Assembly: GCF_014190875.1 (NCBI RefSeq)
Contig: NZ_JACHVS010000001.1
Span: forward strand, 1,178,001-1,242,000
Length of the DNA: 64,000 nucleotides
DNA from: Paeniglutamicibacter cryotolerans
Lineage (GTDB): Bacteria; Actinomycetota; Actinomycetes; Actinomycetales; Micrococcaceae
Direction of reading: 5' to 3'
This document shows, in pieces, positions 27,978 to 38,318 of the stretch. The notes below the pieces were generated by a model. It made no database searches and was not told where the DNA came from. It saw nothing but the letters and a program-made list of their open reading frames with translations. Each line of letters starts with the position of its first letter. Position 1 is the first letter of the stretch. A program made the translations under genes and the position numbers.

Positions 27978-28004
27978 AATTGGCTTTGGGAAAAAGAGCC
28001 AATT
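27978..28004. promoter_or_regulatory. Inverted repeat operator candidate between YczE-like and MocR-like genes
   Basis: AATTGGCT (27978-27985) and AGCCAATT (27997-28004) form a perfect inverted repeat with 11 bp between, centred in the 62-bp gap between two divergent starts. Both promoters would have to overlap it, so it is the obvious site for the MocR-type regulator. Confidence 0.7.
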
Positions 28005-28021
28005 GCGTGAGACTGGACCTC

Positions 28022-29464
28022 ATGGGACCACCGCTGGCTCAACTGACCGCCCCCGGGCTGCGCACCATGCTGGGCGAAAATACCGGTGCGCGTCCGGCCT
28101 ACGCCTGGCTCAGCGAGTCGATCCGGACGTTAGTGTCCAACGGCCGTGTGCTGCACGGAACCCGGCTGCCCAGCGAACGCGAACTCGTGCACGCGCTGGG
28201 CCTGAGCCGCACGACGGTCAGCCGGGCCTATGCCGAATTGCGCGAGCGCGGCTTCGCCGAGGCCAGGCGGGGCTCCGGCACCCAAATACGCATCCCGGGC
28301 GGGAGCGTCGGCGGCGGAGCAGAACCACTGGTCCCCGGCGGAACCGATGCCGTAGCCGGCGTCCTCGATCTCACCTGCGCCGCTCCGCTGGCCCCGGTCG
28401 GCCTGGCCGGATACTTCGAACGCGCACTGGATGAATTGCCCGGCTACATCAATGGGATGGGCTACTACCCGAACGGGCTGCCGGTGCTGCGCGAGGCCAT
28501 CGCCGAGGATTATCGCCGCCGCGGCCTGCCCACCGTCCCGGAACAGGTCATCGTCACGGCCGGCGCCCTAGCCGGCATTGCCATCACCTCCCGCGCCCTG
28601 CTGGGCCCCGGTGCCCGGGTCGCCGTGGAAACGCCCACCTATCCGAACTCGGTTGCCTCACTGCGCCAGCACGGCTCACGCATCATCCCGGTCTCGCAGG
28701 TAACCGAGGGCAGCGACCTGCCCGGCATCGAAAAGGTCCTGGGCTCCAGGCAGGTGGCGGCCATGCTCGCCCTGCCCGATTTCCACAACCCCACCGGGAC
28801 CTTGCTCGATGCCCCGGGGCGCGAACGCTGGGCCGCTGCGCTGCGGCGGAACTCGGTGCAGGGGATAGTCGACGAGACGAACGCCGAACTCTGGCTCGAT
28901 GCCGATCCGGAACTTGCCCCGATGGCCGCCTGGAACCGGGACATCGTCACCGTTTCCAGCGCCAGCAAGACCTATTGGGGCGGGTTGCGCCTAGGTTGGA
29001 TCCGGGCCCCGCACCGGGTGGCCACCGCCTTGGCCCGCGCCAAGTCGACGCTCGACCTCGGGGCTCCGGTGCTTGAACAACTCGTGCTCGCTGCCATGCT
29101 CAGGGCGCGTCCCGGGCTCGACCAGTCCACCCGGACCGGGATGCGCGAGGGCCGGGACCTGCTGCTGGCCGGACTGGCGGCCCGGCTGCCGGACTGGGAG
29201 GTGCGCCGCCCCGCCGGGGGACTCTCGCTCTGGGCCAACCTGCCGCTGCCGGCCTCGACCGCGCTGTCCCGCGAGGCCGAGGCCCGCGGCCTGCGCCTGG
29301 CCCCGGGGTCGGCCTTCGCCGTCGAATCGCACGGGCTGGAACACTGGGTGCGCATCCCCTATGCGTTGCAGGGCCCCGACCTGGAGCGGGCGCTGCCGCT
29401 GTTGGAATCGGCGTGGGCGGCCGCGGCGGCCGGGGAGCCGGCGCGGGGCCGGCCCAGGGCCTAA
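28022..29464 (+). CDS. MocR-type transcriptional regulator (GntR HTH + aminotransferase fold)
   Basis: 480 residues. N-terminal winged helix (about 20-95): LHGTRLPSERELVHALGLSR then TTVSRAYAELRERGFAE. The rest is a class I aminotransferase fold: GYYPNGLPVLREAIAEDYRR, LPDFHNPTGTLLD, and the PLP-lysine in SSASKTYWGGLRLGWIR. These proteins use PLP or its amino-acid adduct as effector rather than as a catalyst. Divergent from the YczE-like gene, its likely target. The ATG at 28022 follows GAGACT by 7 nt (weak leaderless -10); a TTG at 27980 would put the operator inside the gene. Confidence 0.9.
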   Translation: MGPPLAQLTAPGLRTMLGENTGARPAYAWLSESIRTLVSNGRVLHGTRLPSERELVHALGLSRTTVSRAYAELRERGFAEARRGSGTQIRIPGGSVGGGAEPLVPGGTDAVAGVLDLTCAAPLAPVGLAGYFERALDELPGYINGMGYYPNGLPVLREAIAEDYRRRGLPTVPEQVIVTAGALAGIAITSRALLGPGARVAVETPTYPNSVASLRQHGSRIIPVSQVTEGSDLPGIEKVLGSRQVAAMLALPDFHNPTGTLLDAPGRERWAAALRRNSVQGIVDETNAELWLDADPELAPMAAWNRDIVTVSSASKTYWGGLRLGWIRAPHRVATALARAKSTLDLGAPVLEQLVLAAMLRARPGLDQSTRTGMREGRDLLLAGLAARLPDWEVRRPAGGLSLWANLPLPASTALSREAEARGLRLAPGSAFAVESHGLEHWVRIPYALQGPDLERALPLLESAWAAAAAGEPARGRPRA

Positions 29465-29470
29465 GCGAAA

Positions 29471-29509
29471 GGCCCGGCTCCGGCCCCACGAGGGGGATGG
29501 AACCGGGCC
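29471..29509. terminator. Terminator between convergent MocR and ppa genes
   Basis: GGCCCGGCTCC (29471-29481) pairs with GGAACCGGGCC (29499-29509) with one mismatch, in the 73-bp gap between two converging genes. Confidence 0.6.
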
Positions 29510-29537
29510 CGCCAAGGGCATGAACCGGATTCAGGGA

Positions 29538-30023
29538 CTAGCCCTGGGCCTTGTGGCGTTCGATCGAGCGAACCAGCTCGGCCTCGGCGGCCTCGCGGCC
29601 CTCCCAGCCCTCGGCCTTGACCCACTTGCCCGGTTCCAGGTCCTTGTAGTGAAGGAAGAAGTGCTCGATTTCCTTGATCAGCCAGCCGTCGATGTCCTCG
29701 AGTTCCTGGATGTGGTCGAAGCGCTTGTCCGCAGGTACGCAGATCAGCTTGGCATCTCCACCGCCGTCATCGGTCATGTTGAACATCCCGATCGGGCGGG
29801 CATCGACGACGACGCCGGGAACCAGATCGACGCCCGGGATCCAGACCAGTGCGTCCAATGGATCGCCGTCTTCGCCCAAGGTGTCATCGAAGTAGCCGTA
29901 GTGGGTCGGGTACTGCATGGAGGTGAACAACACACGGTCCAGACGCAGGCGGTGCGTCTCGTGGTCGATCTCGTACTTGACGCGGGATCCGGTCGGGATC
30001 TCGATGGTGACATCGTGGATCAT
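29538..30023 (-). CDS. ppa: Inorganic pyrophosphatase
   Basis: 161 residues, family [21 protein letters not shown] at the start, then the metal site [15 protein letters not shown]-type loop [12 protein letters not shown] and [12 protein letters not shown], all conserved. It hydrolyses pyrophosphate made in biosynthesis. The ATG at 30023 has GAGGAG 5 nt upstream; longer frames upstream run antisense to the next gene and are rejected. Divergent from dacB (128 bp). Confidence 0.96.
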   Translation of the reverse strand: MIHDVTIEIPTGSRVKYEIDHETHRLRLDRVLFTSMQYPTHYGYFDDTLGEDGDPLDALVWIPGVDLVPGVVVDARPIGMFNMTDDGGGDAKLICVPADKRFDHIQELEDIDGWLIKEIEHFFLHYKDLEPGKWVKAEGWEGREAAEAELVRSIERHKAQG

Positions 30024-30151
30024 GGAGTCTCCTCGACTCTCGGGGCGAGCAGCGTACGGAACGAGGGGCATCCGAACGCCGTCTAATGTTATGGGTGCTG
30101 CGCTTAAGGTTATACGGCGTCGGCACCCAACAACGATTTCGGGGAAGAGCA

Positions 30152-31573
30152 ATGAAGAAGTTTCCACGCGGACTGGCCGCGGTGCTGGCCGTCGTTGCCA
30201 TCGGTACCGTCTTGGGCCTGCTCGCGTTGAACTTGATCCCGGTCTGGTTTGCGCCGGCCCCCGCACCGGACCCGGCTCCCATCGCGCGCCCGGAAATAGC
30301 GGTGGCGAAACCGACAGCATTGCCTCACCTTGAGCCCGATGCGCCGGCCCCCGACCCGGCCCGGCTCAAGGCGCTGCTTGACCAGGTGCTAAGGAAACCC
30401 GACGGCACCTCCTTCAGCGCAACCGTCATTGACGTGCTTGACGGGGCCACGCTGTATGAGCACGGAGGGGATCGGCCCGGCATTCCGGCCTCGAGCCTGA
30501 AGATCCTCACCGCGGTCGCCGCCACCACTGAACTGGGGCTGGAAAAGACGTTCGACACTTCGGTGGTGATGCCGGATGCCGGAACGCTCGTGCTGGTCGG
30601 CGGTGGCGACGTGCTGCTGGGCACCGGGGAATCGAGGCCCGAATCCACCGTCGGCCACGCCGGGGTCGGCACCTTGGCCAAGAAGGTCGCGGCCAAGCTC
30701 ACCGAGGCACACGCCACCGGTGGCATCGACGACACGCTCAAGCTCGTGCTCGATGACTCGCTGTTCACCGGTCCGGGGCTGAACCCCGCATGGGACCAGT
30801 CGCTGATGGACACCTCGAACATCTCCGCTGTCCAGCCGCTGGCACTCTACGGCGCCCGCCGCGATGCCGGGCCCTCCTCCACGCGCGTCGATGACCCGGC
30901 GATGACGGCGGCGCAGGCCTTCGCCGACGCGCTGCGCTCAGAATTGGCGGCCACCACCGGTGCCCCGCAGCTTGCGGCGGGGATCACGCGCGGACAGTCG
31001 GACGCCGGGGACACGACGCTTGCTTCCGTCTCCTCGGCGCCACTGGGCGACACGTTGAGCTTCATGCTCCAGGTCTCGGACAACTACGTCGCCGAGGTCA
31101 TGGGCCGGCTCGTGGCCATCAAGGCCGATGAACCGGGCAGCTACACCGGCGGGGCAAACGCCGTACGGCGCAGCATCGGCCGGCTGGGCATCGACATCAC
31201 CGGCATGGAACTGGTCGATACCTCCGGCCTGGCCGCTACGAACCGCGTCGCCCCGCGCCAGCTGGCCCAAACGCTGGTGCTGGCAGCGACATCGGGCGTC
31301 CCGGCACTGCGTGAACTGAGCTATCAGCTGCCCCTGGCCGGTGCCACCGGAACGCTCTCGCACCGGCTGGGCGCCACCTCCACCCGCGGTCTGGTCCGGG
31401 CCAAGACCGGATCGCTGCTGGAAGTCAGCTCGCTATCCGGGCTCGTGGTGGCGGACGACGGACGACTGCTTGCCTTCTCGGTCTTCGCCAAGTCCCCGCA
31501 GCAGGTGATCGCGCCGCACAAGGACGTGCTCGATTCCTTCGCCACGGTGCTGGCAGGCTGCGGCTGCCGCTAG
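30152..31573 (+). CDS. dacB: D-alanyl-D-alanine carboxypeptidase/endopeptidase (PBP4-type, S13)
   Basis: 473 residues. A membrane/signal helix ([19 protein letters not shown]) is followed by a Pro/Ala-rich linker. The penicillin-binding motifs are present: SxxK in [13 protein letters not shown] (about residue 115), SxN in [11 protein letters not shown] (about 310), KTG in [12 protein letters not shown] (about 415). It trims or cleaves peptidoglycan cross-links outside the membrane. The ATG at 30152 has GGGGAAG upstream and leaves a correct signal helix; the frame is open to 30086 but without a ribosome site. First gene of the conserved dacB-tilS-hpt-ftsH cluster. Confidence 0.93.
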   Translation: MKKFPRGLAAVLAVVAIGTVLGLLALNLIPVWFAPAPAPDPAPIARPEIAVAKPTALPHLEPDAPAPDPARLKALLDQVLRKPDGTSFSATVIDVLDGATLYEHGGDRPGIPASSLKILTAVAATTELGLEKTFDTSVVMPDAGTLVLVGGGDVLLGTGESRPESTVGHAGVGTLAKKVAAKLTEAHATGGIDDTLKLVLDDSLFTGPGLNPAWDQSLMDTSNISAVQPLALYGARRDAGPSSTRVDDPAMTAAQAFADALRSELAATTGAPQLAAGITRGQSDAGDTTLASVSSAPLGDTLSFMLQVSDNYVAEVMGRLVAIKADEPGSYTGGANAVRRSIGRLGIDITGMELVDTSGLAATNRVAPRQLAQTLVLAATSGVPALRELSYQLPLAGATGTLSHRLGATSTRGLVRAKTGSLLEVSSLSGLVVADDGRLLAFSVFAKSPQQVIAPHKDVLDSFATVLAGCGCR

Positions 31574-31615
31574 CGAACCCGCTTTCACTGCTGACGAAAT
31601 ACCGGGAAGCGTCCA

Positions 31616-32773
31616 GTGAAGCGTGATGTGATGGATTCCATGGACACCACATCCGCAGCACTGCGACTGATCAACTGGGACCTCGCGGCGGGCACCGCGG
31701 CCAAACTGGCCGGGGCCGGGCCGAAACTCACGTCCACCCAGATCGCACAGGTCGTCGCCGACCTGCGCATCAAGGCCGATGCATCGGTGGAACACGTCTA
31801 CCGGATCACCCACCTTGAAGCCGCCAGGGACCTGCGCGACTCGGAGGTGCTAGTCGTCGACCGGGCCGGCTGGGCCCACGCGAACGTCCAGGGCTTCGAG
31901 GCCATGCTGGGCCCGGCCCTGCGCCGGCTGGCCGAGATCAAGGGGGACAAGGCGGTCGAGTCGGTTTCTGCCCTCGGCAGGGCCGTCACCGGCACGGAAA
32001 TGGGTGCGATCCTGGCATTCCTCGCTTCCAAGGTGCTGGGCCAGTACGACCCCTTTGCTCCGCTGCTGCGCCCCGGGATCCCCGCCGGGGGCCGGCTGCT
32101 GCTGGTGGCGCCGAACATCGTGGAAATCGAGCGCGAACTCGCGGTGGACGCGGACGACTTCAGGCTCTGGGTCTGCCTGCATGAACAGACTCACCGCGTG
32201 CAATTCGCGGCGGCACCGTGGCTGCGCGAACACCTGCGCGACAACGTCGCCGAGCTGGTCGCCTCGATGATGGGCGGGAACGATTCGGCCTCGCTACTCG
32301 AGCGGATCAGGGACGCGGCACGAAGCCTCGGCGAGGCGCCCTCGGTGGAGGGCTCCGGCCCCGGGGACACCGGCGGGCTGCTGGCCAAGATCCAGGGACC
32401 GGAGGAGAAGGCCATTCTCAGCCATGTCACTGCCGTGATGAGCCTGCTCGAGGGGCACGCAAACGTGGTCATGGACGGGATCGACGCCTCCGTCGTACCC
32501 ACGGTGCGGACCATCAGGCAGCGCTTCGGTGGCCGCGGAAAATCCCGCGGTGCAATCGAGAAGTGGTTCAGGAAGCTGTTGGGGCTCGATGCCAAGATGC
32601 GCCAGTACTCCGACGGCCAGGCCTTCGTGAACCAGGTGGTTGCGGAGATCGGCATGGAGGGCTTCAACGCAGTCTGGGAGAAGGCCGAGAACCTTCCTAC
32701 CGAACACGAGCTGCACCACCCCTCGGACTGGGTCCGGCGCATGTCCGGTGCACCGGCCGACGCCGGCCTCTAG
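31616..32773 (+). CDS. Zinc-dependent metalloprotease of the F420-associated/DUF2342 family
   Basis: 385 residues. The zinc-binding HExxH is VCLHEQTHRVQFAAAPWLR (about residue 190), with a possible third ligand in SLLEGHANVVMDGID (about 290). This family lies next to dacB and tilS in most actinobacteria; its name comes from co-occurrence with F420 genes, and its substrate is unknown. The GTG at 31616 has GGGAAG 6 nt upstream; ATG codons at 31631 and 31640 are alternatives. tilS starts 12 bp after the stop. Confidence 0.88.
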   Translation: MKRDVMDSMDTTSAALRLINWDLAAGTAAKLAGAGPKLTSTQIAQVVADLRIKADASVEHVYRITHLEAARDLRDSEVLVVDRAGWAHANVQGFEAMLGPALRRLAEIKGDKAVESVSALGRAVTGTEMGAILAFLASKVLGQYDPFAPLLRPGIPAGGRLLLVAPNIVEIERELAVDADDFRLWVCLHEQTHRVQFAAAPWLREHLRDNVAELVASMMGGNDSASLLERIRDAARSLGEAPSVEGSGPGDTGGLLAKIQGPEEKAILSHVTAVMSLLEGHANVVMDGIDASVVPTVRTIRQRFGGRGKSRGAIEKWFRKLLGLDAKMRQYSDGQAFVNQVVAEIGMEGFNAVWEKAENLPTEHELHHPSDWVRRMSGAPADAGL

Positions 32774-32784
32774 GGGCAACGGGG

Positions 32785-33801
32785 ATGGGAGGACACCTGC
32801 CGGCGGCCCTTGCTGCAGCCCGCAACGCGATCAGGTCCGCCGTTCCGCGCGGTGCCAGCGTGCTGGTCGCCTGTTCCGGGGGCGCAGATTCGTTGGCGCT
32901 GGCCACTTCGGCGGCCTTCCTGGCCCGCAAGGGTTACCTGGACGCCGGTGCAGTCATCGTGGATCACGGGCTGCAGGAACAAAGCGCCGCAACTGCTGCC
33001 CGGGCGGCAGCACAATGCCGGACGCTGGGACTTGACCCGGTGATCATCGAACGGGCAGGGGAATGCTCGGGGACCGAGGCAGAGGCCCGTTTCGAACGCT
33101 ATCTGGCCTTCGAACGGGCCCTGGAAGCCACCGGGGCCGGGCATGTGCTGCTCGGACATACCCTGGACGACCAGGCCGAACAGGTGCTGCTGGGACTGGC
33201 CCGCGGGTCGGGCACGCGCTCGCTGGCCGGCATGCCGGCCGTACGCGGGCCCTACGTGCGCCCGCTGCTCGGGCTGCGCAGGGCAGACACGGAGGCCATC
33301 TGCCACCACGAGTCGCTCGAGTACTGGCAGGATCCCACCAACGCCGAACGCCTCGCGCTGCGCAATCGGATCCGGCTTGACCTGCTGCCTGCCATGGACG
33401 CGATGCTGGGCCCGGGTCTCGCCTCGGCGTTGGCCCGCACGGCCGACTTGGCGGGTACCGACGCCGATTACCTCGACGGGCTGGCGGCTGCCGAACTGGC
33501 GAAGCTGGCCGTCCAGACGGGTCCGGATGCGCTGGAACTGGAGCTGCCGGCGCTGCGCGCCGTGCCCGAGGCGCTGCTCGGCCGGGTGCTGCGCATGGCA
33601 GTGGCGTCGCTGGGAGCCGGAGCTCCCGGATTCGAACGCCTGCTGGCGCTGCGCCTGCTGGTCGCCGGATCCGATTCCGCCGGTCCGATCCAGCTGGCCG
33701 GACACGTCACGGCCACCCGGCTCGGGGCCGCTCGGGGCCGCAAGATCACCGTGCTGCACCTTGGGCGCACGCCCATTAAGACCCCCTCCGGTGAGAATTA
33801 G
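32785..33801 (+). CDS. tilS: tRNA(Ile)-lysidine synthase
   Basis: 338 residues. The PP-loop ATP site VLVACSGGADSLALATSAAF is at residues about 25-45, followed by VIVDHGLQ, LLGHTLDDQAEQVLLGLARG and RNRIRLDLLPAM. TilS converts C34 of the AUA-reading tRNA-Ile to lysidine, which is essential in bacteria. The C-terminal part is short, as in other actinobacteria. The ATG at 32785 is 9 nt past the metalloprotease stop with GGGG upstream; the frame continues further upstream only as a shadow of that gene. Confidence 0.95.
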   Translation: MGGHLPAALAAARNAIRSAVPRGASVLVACSGGADSLALATSAAFLARKGYLDAGAVIVDHGLQEQSAATAARAAAQCRTLGLDPVIIERAGECSGTEAEARFERYLAFERALEATGAGHVLLGHTLDDQAEQVLLGLARGSGTRSLAGMPAVRGPYVRPLLGLRRADTEAICHHESLEYWQDPTNAERLALRNRIRLDLLPAMDAMLGPGLASALARTADLAGTDADYLDGLAAAELAKLAVQTGPDALELELPALRAVPEALLGRVLRMAVASLGAGAPGFERLLALRLLVAGSDSAGPIQLAGHVTATRLGAARGRKITVLHLGRTPIKTPSGEN

Positions 33802-33944
33802 CTCACACTGGCTCCGGCGCAGCCCCGTGCTCACGCCCGAAAGCCGAACCGGGCTCCCCACAACCACCGCCGCTATGGCACTCTTGATCTGAGCAGGTAA
33901 ACCCCCCTCCCGGCCCGGCCGGGACCTCGACACAGGAGCCCTTC

Positions 33945-34496
33945 GTGGATTCGAACGACGTCAGCGGCGATCTCGCACACGTTCTCTATACCAAGGAACA
34001 GATCCAGGACAAGATCAATGAGCTGGCAGCTCGGATCGATGCCGACTACGAGGGCCGGGACATCCTGGTTGTCGGCGTGCTCAAGGGAGCGGTGATGGTC
34101 ATGGCAGACCTCGTCCGGGCCCTTCACTCCCACGTGAGCATGGACTGGATGGCAGTGTCATCCTACGGCTCGGGCACCCAGTCCTCCGGCGTCGTACGGA
34201 TCCTCAAGGACCTCGACACCGATCTGCTGGGCAAGCACGTGCTGATCGTCGAGGACATCATCGACTCTGGCCTGACCCTTTCCTGGCTCAAGGCCAACCT
34301 CATGTCCCGCGGCCCGGCCTCGGTGGAAATATGCACGCTGCTGCGCAAGCCGGCAGCCGCCAAGGTCGAAATCGATGTGAAGTACGTCGGCATGGAGATC
34401 CCCAGCGAATTCGTGGTCGGCTACGGACTGGACTTCGACGAGAAGTACCGGAACCTGGACTTCATCGGAACCCTGGCCCCGCACGTCTACGCCTAG
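33945..34496 (+). CDS. hpt: Hypoxanthine phosphoribosyltransferase
   Basis: 183 residues for purine salvage (hypoxanthine or guanine to IMP/GMP). The PRPP-binding motif LIVEDIIDSGLTLSWL is at residues about 98-113, with MAVSSYGSGTQSSG as the flexible loop before it and FVVGYGLDFDEKYRN as the base-binding end. The GTG start at 33945 is set by AGGAG 8 nt upstream. It follows tilS by 143 bp, a distance that may hold its own promoter, and ends at a hairpin terminator. Confidence 0.96.
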   Translation: MDSNDVSGDLAHVLYTKEQIQDKINELAARIDADYEGRDILVVGVLKGAVMVMADLVRALHSHVSMDWMAVSSYGSGTQSSGVVRILKDLDTDLLGKHVLIVEDIIDSGLTLSWLKANLMSRGPASVEICTLLRKPAAAKVEIDVKYVGMEIPSEFVVGYGLDFDEKYRNLDFIGTLAPHVYA

Positions 34497-34518
34497 CGGC
34501 AAAGCGGCGGAACAATGC

Positions 34519-34566
34519 GGCGGCCGTGACAGGAGGACCCGAGTGGATTCCCCTGTCACGGCCGCC
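34519..34566 (+). terminator. Terminator of hpt
   Basis: A perfect 15-bp stem (34519-34533 with 34552-34566) followed by ATTT, 22 bp after the hpt stop. Confidence 0.8.
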
Positions 34567-34768
34567 ATTTCGATTTAACCCGGTTCCGGTCGCCGGCCAA
34601 GACCCTGCGCCTGCTGACTTACGCCTAAAGGGGAACTTATCTCCTTAACTGTGCGTGGGAACAGGTGGAGCGTGTACTTGTTAACGTGTAGAAAAGGTGG
34701 CGTCGCCCAGGCGCCCGGACGCTGAATTCGTCCAAAAAACAGGAGGGACGGGGACGGGACCCCACATC

Positions 34769-36763
34769 ATGACTGTCAAGAAGATTTTCAACAGCTGGAT
34801 TATTTGGGTTCTGCTCGGCGTTGCGGCGCTGCTCATTTTCCTGCCCTCCCTGTTGGGCGGAAACAACGGCCAGATCGATACCAGCGTCGGCATGGGCCTG
34901 CTCAAGGATGACAAGGTCGCCGAAGCGAAGATCTTCGACGGCGAGCAGCGCGTAGACCTGACGCTGAAGACCCCGCTCGTGCTCGACGGGTCCGACAAGG
35001 GCACCAGCGTCTCCTTCTACTACACCAGCGCCCGCGCCCTGCAGGTCGTTGACGCCGTGGATAGCGGACAGCTCACCGGCTACACCGACCAGCCGGTGCA
35101 GAACAACTGGCTGCTCTCGATGCTCGGCGTGCTGATCCCGTTCATCCTGATCGCCGCGCTGTTCTGGTTCATCCTCTCGCGCTCCCAGGGTGGTGGATCC
35201 AAGGTCATGCAGTTCGGCAAGTCCAAGGCCAAGCTGATCACCAAGGACATGCCGCAGGTGACCTTCGCCGATGTCGCGGGTGCCGAAGAAGCGGTCGAGG
35301 AACTCCACGAGATCAAGGAATTCCTGCAGGAGCCGGGCAAGTTCAAGGCCGTCGGCGCCAAGATCCCCAAGGGCGTGCTGCTCTACGGCCCCCCGGGCAC
35401 CGGCAAGACGCTGCTCGCCAAGGCGGTCGCCGGCGAGGCCTCGGTCCCGTTCTACTCCATCTCCGGTTCGGACTTCGTTGAAATGTTCGTCGGCGTCGGC
35501 GCTTCCCGCGTGCGCGACCTCTTCGAACAGGCCAAGACCAACTCCCCGGCGATCATCTTCGTCGACGAGATCGATGCGGTGGGCCGCCACCGTGGTGCCG
35601 GCATCGGCGGTGGCAACGACGAACGCGAGCAGACGCTGAACCAGCTGCTCGTCGAGATGGACGGCTTCGACGCCACCACCAACGTCATCCTCATCGCCGC
35701 GACCAACCGTCCGGACGTGCTCGACCCGGCGCTGCTGCGCCCGGGCCGTTTCGACCGCCAGATCCCCGTCGAGGCACCGGACATGGTCGGCCGCGAGCAG
35801 ATCCTCAAGGTCCACGCGCAGGGCAAGCCGATGGCATCCAACGTCGACCTCAAGGCGGTCGCCAAGAAGACCCCGGGCTACACCGGCGCCGACCTGGCCA
35901 ACGTGCTCAACGAGGCGGCGCTGCTGACAGCCCGCTCCAACGCCCAGCTGATCGATGACCGCGCCCTGGACGAGGCCATCGACCGCGTCATGGCCGGCCC
36001 GCAGAAGCGCTCGCGCCTGATGAAGGAGCACGAGCGCAAGATCACCGCCTACCACGAGGGTGGACACGCCCTGGTGGCGGCCGCCATGCGCCAGACCGCC
36101 CCGGTCACCAAGGTCACCATCCTGCCCCGTGGCCGCGCACTGGGCTACACCATGGTGGTCCCCGAGGACGACAAGTACTCGGTGACCCGCAACGAGCTGC
36201 TGGACCAGATGGCCTACGCCATGGGTGGGCGCGTCGCCGAGGAAATCATTTTCCACGACCCGTCCACCGGCGCCTCGAACGACATCGAGAAGGCCACGGC
36301 CACGGCGCGCGCCATGGTCACCGACTACGGCATGTCCGAACGCATCGGCGCCGTGAAGCTGGGCTCCGGCGGCGGCGACGCCATGTACGGCCAGTCCGCG
36401 TCCCGGGACTACTCCGATGCGATGGCCAACGTCGTCGACGAGGAGGTCCGCGCGCTGATCGATGCCGCCCACGACGAGGCCTATGCAGCGCTGATCGAGA
36501 ACCGCCACGTGCTGGACCGCCTCGCCTTGGCCCTGCTGGAGCACGAGACGCTGAACCAGGCGGAGATCGAGGCGATCTTCCACGACCTGGTCAAGCGCCC
36601 CGAGCGCAAGGTCTGGCTGTCCAAGGACTCGCGCCCGGTCATGGAGGAAGGTCCGGTGCTCTCCCCGAAGGAGCGCGCCGAGGCCGCCGCCGTCGCAGCC
36701 CCGTCACTGGAGAAGGCCGAGCCCGCCTCTACCGACGATCAGGGTTCGCAGCCCACAGGCTAG
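34769..36763 (+). CDS. ftsH: ATP-dependent zinc metalloprotease FtsH
   Basis: 664 residues, membrane-anchored AAA+ protease. Helices at about 9-28 and 113-133 flank a short extracytoplasmic domain. Then Walker [17 protein letters not shown] (about 205), Walker [11 protein letters not shown], the SRH region [20 protein letters not shown], zinc site [14 protein letters not shown] (about 428) and the third-ligand Asp in [10 protein letters not shown]. It degrades misfolded membrane proteins. The ATG at 34769 is used (AGGAGGG about 20 nt upstream, membrane helix follows at once); an upstream GTG at 34697 would add 24 implausible residues. The 272-bp gap from hpt contains its promoter region. Confidence 0.97.
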   Translation: MTVKKIFNSWIIWVLLGVAALLIFLPSLLGGNNGQIDTSVGMGLLKDDKVAEAKIFDGEQRVDLTLKTPLVLDGSDKGTSVSFYYTSARALQVVDAVDSGQLTGYTDQPVQNNWLLSMLGVLIPFILIAALFWFILSRSQGGGSKVMQFGKSKAKLITKDMPQVTFADVAGAEEAVEELHEIKEFLQEPGKFKAVGAKIPKGVLLYGPPGTGKTLLAKAVAGEASVPFYSISGSDFVEMFVGVGASRVRDLFEQAKTNSPAIIFVDEIDAVGRHRGAGIGGGNDEREQTLNQLLVEMDGFDATTNVILIAATNRPDVLDPALLRPGRFDRQIPVEAPDMVGREQILKVHAQGKPMASNVDLKAVAKKTPGYTGADLANVLNEAALLTARSNAQLIDDRALDEAIDRVMAGPQKRSRLMKEHERKITAYHEGGHALVAAAMRQTAPVTKVTILPRGRALGYTMVVPEDDKYSVTRNELLDQMAYAMGGRVAEEIIFHDPSTGASNDIEKATATARAMVTDYGMSERIGAVKLGSGGGDAMYGQSASRDYSDAMANVVDEEVRALIDAAHDEAYAALIENRHVLDRLALALLEHETLNQAEIEAIFHDLVKRPERKVWLSKDSRPVMEEGPVLSPKERAEAAAVAAPSLEKAEPASTDDQGSQPTG

Positions 36764-36773
36764 GATCGGAACC

Positions 36774-37385
36774 GTGACGGAATTCGACGATGACACTGCA
36801 AACCTGACCATTGCCAACAGCGGCGTTGACCTGCCACGGATCGAGCGCGCCGTGCGCGAGATCCTGGAGGCCATCGGCGAGGACCCGGACCGGGACGGCC
36901 TGGTGGAGACCCCCAAGCGCGTAGCGAAGGCCTATGGCGAGTTCTTCGCCGGACTCCATGAGGATCCTGCGGAATTGCTGGCCACGACCTTCGACATCGA
37001 CCATGACGAGCTGGTGCTGGTCAAGGACATCCCGTTCTACTCGACCTGCGAGCACCACCTGGTGCCGTTCCACGGTTCGGCGCACGTGGGCTACATCCCC
37101 GGTCCCGAGGGCAAGGTGACGGGACTGAGCAAACTGGCCCGCCTGGTCGAGGTCTATGCCCGCCGCCCGCAGGTCCAGGAGCGGCTGACGACCCAGATCG
37201 TCGAGGCGCTCATGGAGCACCTGAGTCCCCGCGGGGCAATGGTTGTCATTGAATGTGAACACATGTGCATGTCCATGCGGGGCGTGCGCAAACCGGGTGC
37301 CAAGACGGTCACCAGTGCCGTGCGCGGCCAGCTGCGCGAACCGGCAACCCGGGCCGAGGCCATGAGCCTCATACTCGGAAAGTAG
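36774..37385 (+). CDS. folE: GTP cyclohydrolase I
   Basis: 203 residues, first step of folate synthesis (GTP to dihydroneopterin triphosphate). Zinc and catalytic residues sit in [14 protein letters not shown] and [15 protein letters not shown], with [20 protein letters not shown] between. The GTG at 36774 is 7 nt after a perfect TAGGAT (36761-36766), so folE is probably leaderless even though it lies only 10 bp beyond ftsH. folP follows after 6 bp, starting the fol operon. Confidence 0.96.
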   Translation: MTEFDDDTANLTIANSGVDLPRIERAVREILEAIGEDPDRDGLVETPKRVAKAYGEFFAGLHEDPAELLATTFDIDHDELVLVKDIPFYSTCEHHLVPFHGSAHVGYIPGPEGKVTGLSKLARLVEVYARRPQVQERLTTQIVEALMEHLSPRGAMVVIECEHMCMSMRGVRKPGAKTVTSAVRGQLREPATRAEAMSLILGK

Positions 37386-37391
37386 GTCAAT

Positions 37392-38318
37392 ATGTCCCTC
37401 GGAGCCATTCCCGGAACCGGTCCGGCCACCAACCCGATGCCCGTGATCCGCAAGGTCAAGGTCCGCACCCTGGCCGACCTGCCCACCGACCGCACCCTGG
37501 TCATGGGCATCCTCAATGTCACTGAGGACTCGTTCAGCGACGGTGGCAAGTACGCCAAGACCGACGACGCGATCCAGCACGGCCTGCGCATGTTCTACGG
37601 CGGCGCCGACATCATCGACGTCGGCGGGGAATCGACCCGTCCCGGCGCCGCGCCGGTGGACCCGGCCCAGGAGGCAGCCCGGATCGTCCCGGTCATCGCC
37701 ACGCTGGTCAAGGCCGGAGCCGTGGTTTCCGTGGACACCATGCACACCTCCACGGCACGGGCCGCGCTCGATGCCGGCGCGCACCTGGTTAACGATGTCT
37801 CCGGGCTTACCCACGAGGCCGACATGCCGGCGCTGATCGCCGAACGCGGCGTCCCCTACGTGCTGATGCACCGACGCGGCGACGCGACATCCATGACCAC
37901 CGAGGCGGACTACGCCGATGTGCTCACCGAGGTCAAGGCCGAACTGCTCGCGCTGCGGGAATGCTTCATCGCCGCCGGGGTCAAGCCCGAACAGCTGATC
38001 TTGGATCCGGGACTCGGTTTCGCCAAGGAAGCAGGGCACAACTGGGAGCTGCTGCGCGGATTACAGACATTCACCGAGCTGGGCCACCGCGTCCTCGTGG
38101 GCACCTCGCGCAAGCGCTTCCTGGGCTCGCTGCTGCGGGTCGACGGCAAGGATGCGGAGCCCACGGCCCGCGATGCGGCCACGGCGGCCACCTCGGCGTT
38201 GGCGGGCGCCGCCGGTGTCTGGTGCGTACGCGTGCACGACGTCGGATCGAACTTGGACGCCGTCAAGACGGCAACGGCCTGGACGACGGCCCGGAAACCG
38301 GTGAAGGCCGGGGCATGA
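37392..38318 (+). CDS. folP: Dihydropteroate synthase
   Basis: 308 residues, target of sulfonamides. Signatures are MGILNVTEDSFSDGGKY (about residue 38), DVGGESTRPGAAPV, VSVDTMHTSTARAALDAG, NDVSGL and LDPGLGFAKEAGHNWELL near 200, then GTSRKRFLG. An N-terminal extension of about 30 residues rich in Pro/Arg precedes the barrel. The ATG follows folE by 6 bp with a weak ribosome site; coupling to folB by a 4-nt overlap. Confidence 0.96.
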   Translation: MSLGAIPGTGPATNPMPVIRKVKVRTLADLPTDRTLVMGILNVTEDSFSDGGKYAKTDDAIQHGLRMFYGGADIIDVGGESTRPGAAPVDPAQEAARIVPVIATLVKAGAVVSVDTMHTSTARAALDAGAHLVNDVSGLTHEADMPALIAERGVPYVLMHRRGDATSMTTEADYADVLTEVKAELLALRECFIAAGVKPEQLILDPGLGFAKEAGHNWELLRGLQTFTELGHRVLVGTSRKRFLGSLLRVDGKDAEPTARDAATAATSALAGAAGVWCVRVHDVGSNLDAVKTATAWTTARKPVKAGA

